Shown here: piece after piece, positions 57,934 to 64,000 of the stretch
Position numbering within the stretch: position 1 is the first letter of the stretch
Layout: the number at the start of each line of letters is the position of its first letter
DNA from: Akebia trifoliata
Taxonomy: Eukaryota; Streptophyta; Magnoliopsida; Ranunculales; Lardizabalaceae
Length of the DNA: 64,000 nucleotides
Direction: 5' to 3'
NCBI GenBank assembly: GCA_017979445.1
Contig: CM030704.1
Span: forward strand, 10,523,658 to 10,587,657
Translations under genes and position numbers: made by a program
Notes under the pieces: generated by a model
Seen by the model: only the letters and a program-made list of their open reading frames with translations
Databases searched by the model: none
What the model was told of the DNA's origin: nothing

Positions 57934-57936
57934 GGT
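57868..57936. repeat. Compound microsatellite (TA)n(GA)n
   Basis: About 22 TA units followed by about 9 GA units, uninterrupted. Confidence 0.95.
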
Positions 57937-58372
57937 CAAGGTTATAAGGGACAAAATTCTAAAAACTTTCAAAAGAACAATAAAAAAATAATAATAATAA
58001 TTTAATTTTCAATGTTGAATTTTAGTTTTAAATTTTGGAGTTCGTTAGTCATCCATTTTCAACACATTCAATTAAGTTAAAAAGGATCTTACTTAGAATT
58101 TTTTTTTATTTTCTTAGCATTTTTGTCATTACAATACATCCATTAAACCCTGTAGAACCATCTCAACTAAAAACACTAAAAATACATTACTTTCCTCTAA
58201 TTTGGAGAGACCACAATTGCACATAATTTTAGAGAGACATATTCTCGTATCTCTACTCTTGAATAACTCACGTTTGAAGAAAACAACTAGTCCATCAAAC
58301 TCACATTTCTATCATTCTATTAAGATTAAGAAGGATGAAGGTGAAGGATTATTATTATTTCTAGTACGTGGT

Positions 58373-59959
58373 TGAAAACGCCCTTAATCCGCGGGGTGTG
58401 CGGATTCGCTTTTGATTTTTGAAGTTTGAGAGTCGCCACTTAGTTATTACGGTTTAAAAATCAAATATTGACTTTAACAGATAAAACAATTAATCTACGA
58501 ATAAAAAGAAACTATGGTCCAGGGATCATTTTACGGGGTTGGAAGGTGTTAGGCACCAATCCCGTCCAGTAAACGCCGGTCTTTACTATTTCCCAAAAAA
58601 AGATTACATTGCAAAAAAGGCTTAGAAAAAATAAATAAAAAAAGTATACCTAGATCATCGCAACGATTTGTTCCCTCAGAGTTGGCGGAGAGACTCTTCA
58701 TATAAGATTCCTTGCTTTTCCTCCGTTACTGGATCTGCTTTAGATCTCCAAGTTGAGGTGTCTTCTTCTTAGATCTGAGTATTTCCTAATTTTTTGATGG
58801 ATTTCTAGGTATTTTTGAAGGGTTTTTTGAGCAAAAGTTGGGGCTTGGATATTAGGTAGGGAGTAGGGACTTCAAAATCAAGGTTTGGAGAAGGGTAGAG
58901 AGAATTTTTGACCTACTTTTTCTAAGATTTATTTTGACCTGTGAAATTAGGTTGTGGAGGCTTTATATTTATAGATTTTTTTGGAAGAATTAGGGTTTGA
59001 CTAGGTCTCCTTTTAGATAAGGTGAATTAGGATATTGACTTAAGTCTTATTTGATTGATTAGGTTTCTTTAGATTAGGGTTTTGACTTAAGTCTTATGTG
59101 ATTAACTTATTTTTTTGAAATTAGATTTTTTAATTTTGCGTACAATGAAATAATATATTTTTACGTCTTGTGGAGAACCCCCTAATTATATCTCTAATTA
59201 TTTGGACCTCTAGATGGAAGGGTCTTTTAATAAATATCAGGAGGTTCCACTTAAATAAGTGGGCAATCAACAACAATTTTGCGTGAGGTCTTGATTGATT
59301 AATTTTCTTGGTTCAGATTTTTAAATCAATTTTATTAAGATTTCAATTTACGTTAATTAATTTTTTATTTATTAATTTCAAAATTTAAAACTTTTAAAAT
59401 TGAAAATTTATCGTTTTGCTCCGAAGAGAACTTTTGAGTTTCAAGTTGTTTTTCGATGTTCCAGCATGTTTTGGAATCGATTTTTCCTAAAGAATTCGAT
59501 GGGATTATTGGTTTGTGTCACTTATGAAATTTTGGTGTGAAATGATTGTGAACCCTTATGAGGGGCATTTCCGTAATTTTGTCAAATTTGGTAAAAATTG
59601 GCGGAATGATTTATTTGATTTCATTTTGTTGTTTTATGTATTCAAATGGGTTTTTCTAAGCGTAATATAGGCTCTAGGGATGTTTTTATGTTAGGGGTAT
59701 TTTGGTAATTTGTTCATGTTTAGTAATTTTTATCGTAAAGCTTCTTTTTATTTGAAAAATAATGATTTCTATGTTTTGGATCGTATTTTCCTAGTGTAGC
59801 GTGGTTTCTAGAATTTTGTTTACTTGAAATACCTCATCTGAATTTCCGAACTTATCTAGTAACAGATATAACATTAGAATAATCATCCATCATTGGGAAT
59901 CGTTACGATCAGGTTGACGAGTTGATTAATCAGGCGAGTACAAAAATGGGGTGTCTACA
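58373..59959 (-). mobile_element. Solo LTR of an Ogre-like family, copy 1
   Basis: 1587 bp. Starts TGAAAACGCCC and ends GGTGTCTACA, flanked by GTGGT (58368-58372) and GTGGC (59960-59964). No internal region follows. Shared family motifs: GAGTCGCCAC at 58431 and GGAAGGTGTTAGGCACC at 58541. The copy at 61397 matches over the whole length. A solo LTR is the product of recombination between the two LTRs of a full element. Confidence 0.85.
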
Positions 59960-59964
59960 GTGGC

Positions 59965-60304
59965 ATGTGCAAATGCACATGTATTACAAAAATTAATATT
60001 TATGCATTACTAGAAATATTTTTAAGAAATTAAATAAATAATGTAAGTTTATGATTTAATCAATTTCTTTTACTATTGATAGGTTCCTTAAACTAAATAC
60101 AAAATATCAATAAAGTAGAAAGGGGATGACCCATACATATCCTATCTCTTAGAATTATCTTTTATTTAGTTAAGTGGCCCACTTTTGATCATAATCTTTA
60201 GAACCTAATTTTTAACAATTAAACTTAACCAAATGAAATATAAAAATTAAGTACTACTTTTTCATAGCTTAAGAAAACTCACTTTGAAACTTGGGCCTTT
60301 CAAA
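59965..60304. other. Spacer, possibly Helitron-related
   Basis: Begins CATGTGCAAATGCACATG, a near-perfect hairpin. Read on the minus strand across the solo LTR insertion it is followed by CCACGTACTAG (ending at 58361). A hairpin followed by CTAG is Helitron-like; compare 5109. No gene. Confidence 0.3.
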
Positions 60305-60312
60305 TTCATACA

Positions 60313-60788
60313 AAGGCTTAAAACGGGTTGGGTTCGGGCCGGATATGAGTATATTCATATTCATATCTAGATATTTTATTAGGATCCATATTTGGATTAG
60401 AATTCGATTCAAATAGTACTAAATAAAATCATATCCAAACCATTTTATTTCTATCAAACCTATATTTAGATCCAACCTGAAGTGTGACTTGAACTCAAGA
60501 CATCTTCTTTTATAGATAGAGGCCTTAGCCACTGTGCCCAACACTTGCTGGTTGTGAAAAAATATCATGAAAAATATAAAATATAACTTACAAAGTAATA
60601 TATCATTTGGATCTAAGTGGATACAAGGATTTATCCATATTCGATCTGGATCTGACTCGGGGTCAAGAGACATCAATCCATATTTGACCAATTTTTTAAT
60701 TTGGATATACTTGAAGGAATCGAATACATTAAATTCGGATTTAGCTCACTTGGATTTTGGGTAAAATCCGACCCATTTTAAGCCCTAG
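60313..60788. mobile_element. hAT-type MITE with 8 bp target duplications
   Basis: Left end AAGGCTTAAAACGGGTTGG; the right end reads CTAGGGCTTAAAATGGGTCGG on the minus strand. Both sides carry TTCATACA (60305-60312 and 60789-60796). An 8 bp duplication and TAGGG-like ends point to hAT. 476 bp, no transposase. A tRNA-like segment lies in the middle. Confidence 0.75.
60485..60560 (-). repeat. tRNA-like (SINE-type) pol III boxes inside the hAT MITE
   Basis: The minus strand reads TTGGGCACAGTGGCTAAGGC (A-box-like) and, about 35 bases later, GAGTTCAAGTC (B-box-like). The spacing suits a tRNA-derived SINE head. No clear tail or duplication was found, so it could also be a decayed tRNA-like sequence. 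Confidence 0.4.
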
Positions 60789-60849
60789 TTCATACACATG
60801 TTTGTTTGAGTAGCAACACAAAAACACTAAGCCTATGAAAGGTGAAACT

Positions 60850-61396
60850 AGTTAATAGATAACGAATTTGTACAATTCTTCCTCTTTTAGCAAAACTTTG
60901 GTTTGGGAGTTGCCATCATTCAATGAGTTTAAAGTATGAATGACCACCATAAAATAAATTTTGAAAACTTATTTTTCAAGGAGTTGGTGACTCAAATTTA
61001 GACTTAACCTAAAAGTTAAGGGAAGGTATTAGACAACTTGTCTCACCCACCAAGTTGGTGGTTAACATATTTAGGCAAAAGTGAAATTAAAAAACTTTTA
61101 TTTTGGGGATTTTTTTAGTGGGGAGATTAATAGGTATGCATGGATGTATATGCATGGCTCCTAACAGGTAGATGGGTGTAATGAGCAAAGTGAAAATGAA
61201 ATGTTCTACTTGTTGGATTTTTTTTGTTTTTTTGTTTGCTTTGAGTTTGAGTGTGAATCTAAGTAGATTTCATCTAGAAGACTCAAGCATTTTGTAAAAT
61301 GGAATTATACTCACATAAGAGTTTATTTTTGTTGGTGAAGATCTAAGAATGCATCTATGGGTTCGATGAATCTTTTGGAACTTCAACCTTATGCAT
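60850..61396 (-). mobile_element. Old Ogre-type LTR, left piece (split by solo LTR 2)
   Basis: GGGAGTTGCCATCATTCAA at 60905, GAATGACCACC at 60938 and GGAAGGTATTAGACAAC at 61021 are decayed forms of the shared LTR motifs in the correct order. The rest probably continues at 63145. The exact left edge is unclear. Confidence 0.55.
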
Positions 61397-63139
61397 TGAA
61401 AGCGCCCTCGATCCGCGGGGTGCGCGGATCCGCTTTTGACCCTTGAGGTTTGGGAGTCGCCACCTAGTTATTACGGTCTAGGAACCGATCAATGACTCTA
61501 AACGGATAAAAACTAATCTAAAACCAAAAAAACTGAATTCGGGGATCATGTTACGGGATTGGAAGGTGTTAGGCACCAACCCCGCCCGGCTAAAATCGGT
61601 CTCTACTAAATTCCCAAGTAAATTACATTGCTAAAACCTAGATAAAAAAAAATTAAAAAAAAAAAAAAATTTACCTTTCCGATAGCAAGGACTTTGTTCC
61701 CTCAGATCTGACAAAAAGAGCTCCTTGTACCGTGCTCCCTTGCTTCGTTCTGTCTCCGGATTTGACTTCGAATCTCCTAGACCGAGGTATCTCCTTGCTT
61801 TTGGATCTGAACTCTTCAAGTTTGTTGCGGATTTGGGGGTGTTTTTGGAAGGCTTTTAGGCGTTTCTTATGCTAAAATCGAATGAGGGATGTTAGGTAAG
61901 GAGTTGGGACTCCAAAACTAGGGTTTATGGGGGGCTAGGGGAGCTTCTAGACCTACTTCTCTTAGGGTTTATGATTTGATACGAAAATAGGGTGTGAGCA
62001 CCTCTATTTATAGATGTTTTTAGGGGTTGATTTGGATAGAGTTAGTGTTTAATTAGAGATCTTTTAATTAGAGTTGTGTTTTAATTTGACTTGTTTTAGG
62101 TAGAATTGTGTTTTAATTAGAATTGTTTTAGGTAGAATTATTTTTAAGTTAGAACTCTATTAAATAGAGTTATTAATCAATTATAATTCTATTATGACTT
62201 TTAGTCTTATTTGATTGACTTTTAATGTTTTGACTTTAGTCTTAATTGATTGACTTTTAATATTTTGACTTCAGTCTTGCTTAATTGACTTTAATTTTGA
62301 CTTCAGTCTCACTTGATTGACTTTAATACCTTGACTTCAGTCTTGCTTGATTTACTTTTAATTTTGGAGAACCCCCTTCCATTATTTCTTTAATTCTTTG
62401 GACCCCCAAATGGAGGGGTCCTTAAAGAAATATCCCACGAACCCTCAACAATTTTACCCGAAAGTCCGATTGATCGATTTTTTAGGTTCAAATTTTTAAA
62501 TTAATTTCATCAATGTTTCACTTTAATTATTTAATGTTTTATTTATTAATTTCGAATTTTTTAATTATAAAAATTGTGAAATTATCGTTTTGCCCCCGGA
62601 GAGGACTTTTCACGTTTTAAGTCGGTTTTTAATGTTCTAGGATGTTTTAGAATCGATTTTTCGTAAGGAATTCAATGGAAATATTATTTTGTGTCATTTA
62701 TGAAGTTTTTTGTGTGAAATGATTGTGAACTTTACGAGGGGCATTTTCGTAATTTTGTCAAATTCTGTTAAAATTGGTGAAATGATTTATTAGGTTCCGA
62801 TTTGTTATTTTATGTGTTCGAGAGAGTTTTCCTAAGGTAACGTAGGCTCTAGGGTTGTTTTGAGGTTAGGGATATTTTGATAATTTGATAATTTTTAGTG
62901 ATTTTTATCGTGAAGTTTCTTTCTGGTCTGCAAGATGATGATTTCTATGTTTCTGGGGTCGTATTTTCCTAGCGTAGCGTAGTTTCTAAGGTTTTGTCAG
63001 TTCGAGATACCTCATCCAGATTTCTGAAACAAATCTGGTAACAAAATAAAGCAATGGAATACACATCCATCATTGGGAATCATTGCAATCGGGTTGACGA
63101 GTTGATCAATCAGGCGGATGCGAAAATGGGGTGTCTACA
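61397..63139 (-). mobile_element. Solo LTR of an Ogre-like family, copy 2
   Basis: 1743 bp, starting TGAAAGCGCCCTCG and ending GGTGTCTACA, flanked by a perfect TGCAT on both sides (61392-61396, 63140-63144). Motifs GGAGTCGCCACC at 61453 and GGAAGGTGTTAGGCACC at 61561. Alignable with copy 1 throughout; this one has an extra TTGACTTTAGTCTT-type repeat array (about 62200-62350), which accounts for much of the length difference. Confidence 0.9.
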
Positions 63140-63144
63140 TGCAT

Positions 63145-64000
63145 GAGTAGTGTGTGTAATAGTGTTTGAGATGTCCTTAAAGGACTATTTTTATGTTGGC
63201 CTAAAACGTTAAGTGTAAATTTGGGAGATTTATCTTCTTCAATTCATAACTATTTTATAATTAAAGAAAGATGGCGATATGTGCAAGGGTGTATGCATGC
63301 AATTTTCCACATGAAACTTATTTATGCACTTAGAAAATGGAAGATCACCTCACATTGTGAGGGATTACTCTTTTCTTCTTAGGCCATTAAAGGAAACTAT
63401 ATTACTTACTTAGAATCAAAAGTACTTGGAAGTAAAGAAATGAAGAACAATTTCTATTGAAATTAAGTTCCAAATGGGCTTATAGTTGGTAAGGATTCTC
63501 CCACCAGGGATTAACTCTCAACCAAACTTTTCATTGAACTACATTATTACAACCATTAAAGATTTCTTGAAACAAGATTGGACTTATAGGTGGTAAGGAT
63601 CCTCCCATTAGGGGATTAACTCTCAACTTAACCTTGCAAATGAAATTTAAACTAAACTGTACTATAATGAACTATAACTTAAAGCAAGAATTAAAAGAGA
63701 TAAAATGAGAGAGATAAAAGTGGAATTTGGGGGATACAATTAATGAAGAAAACAATTTAAATGTTTTACCCCACCTTGGTCTTCTTCCTTTTTCTTTTTC
63801 TTATTTTAGGCCTTCCAGAGTATGAATGGGTACTTGGACATGATTTCGGGATGGTAGAAATAGGAAAGAAGTGAATTGAGCATAATTTTGGGAAGATAGA
63901 CTTCTTCTCTCATTTTACCTGGATGGGTCCTCTATTTATAAGTGTTTGGAAGACCCTTGGGGATATAAAGGTTCAAATTCAACTTATTCTCAAGAAAACC
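63145..64000. other. Probable right piece of the old LTR, with a 104 bp tandem duplication
   Basis: Continues after the target duplication of solo LTR 2. 63480-63530 and 63584-63636 are related copies (TATAGTTGGTAAGGATTCTC / TATAGGTGGTAAGGATCCTC, then GATTAACTCTCAAC). No gene. The sequence runs to the edge of the window without a recognisable LTR end. Confidence 0.4.

Noticed and set aside
60480..60560. Functional tRNA gene
   Set aside because: A- and B-box-like words are present but acceptor stem and anticodon arms do not pair convincingly.

Overview
This is nuclear DNA of a flowering plant, most likely a eudicot. It is AT-rich and intron-containing, and it carries plant LTR retrotransposons of the Ogre/Tat, Ty3/gypsy and Ty1/copia groups, PIF/Harbinger and hAT DNA transposons, MITEs, and one intact plant ABCC transporter gene of the ABCC8 type. 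All calls come from reading the sequence by eye; no alignment or database search was run.

Layout. 1-2340 is the 5' LTR, with a partial primer-binding site, of an Ogre-type element that lies mostly left of the window on the minus strand. 2826-4754 is an old related LTR. 5429-18744 is a small inverted-repeat (foldback) transposon that was split by a 12.4 kb Ogre-type retrotransposon (5478-17864, minus strand, two 2005 bp LTRs). That retrotransposon keeps an extra ORF1, gag and protease but lacks reverse transcriptase, RNase H and integrase. 18804-25705 is a complete but decayed PIF/Harbinger transposon with TTA duplications, a Myb/SANT-like ORF and a DDE transposase. 25729-27417 is a second foldback element of the same family. 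27430-30110 holds gene-like exon fragments, a 1.08 kb palindromic MITE and a 5'-truncated LINE. 30263-35341 is a full-length copia element on the minus strand. 36205-36450 is a gypsy integrase scrap. 37047-43016 is a second copia element on the plus strand with very short LTRs and an internal 595 bp integrase duplication. 43050-45217 holds an eroded copia pol and an eroded Ogre-type LTR.

46619-54210 (minus) is the one clearly functional host gene: a 12-exon ABCC-type transporter whose exons join in frame to 1468 codons plus a stop. Upstream of it (55.1-57.0 kb) lie three related hairpin MITEs. 58373-59959 and 61397-63139 are two solo LTRs of one Ogre-like family, each with a target-site duplication. 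Between them is a hAT-type MITE with 8 bp duplications that contains a tRNA-like segment.

The window is best read as a stack of nested insertions around one conserved gene. The most distinctive observations are: (i) a 16-copy minisatellite in the Ogre-type element in which every unit encodes two adjacent hairpins with the same 5-nt loop; (ii) two motifs shared by all Ogre-type LTRs, one of which repeats the tRNA-primer-complementary sequence inside the LTR; (iii) an Ogre-type element that has lost pol but keeps an open ORF1; (iv) a foldback family with a dense cluster of a roughly 20 bp motif; (v) a cluster of hairpin MITEs just upstream of the transporter.
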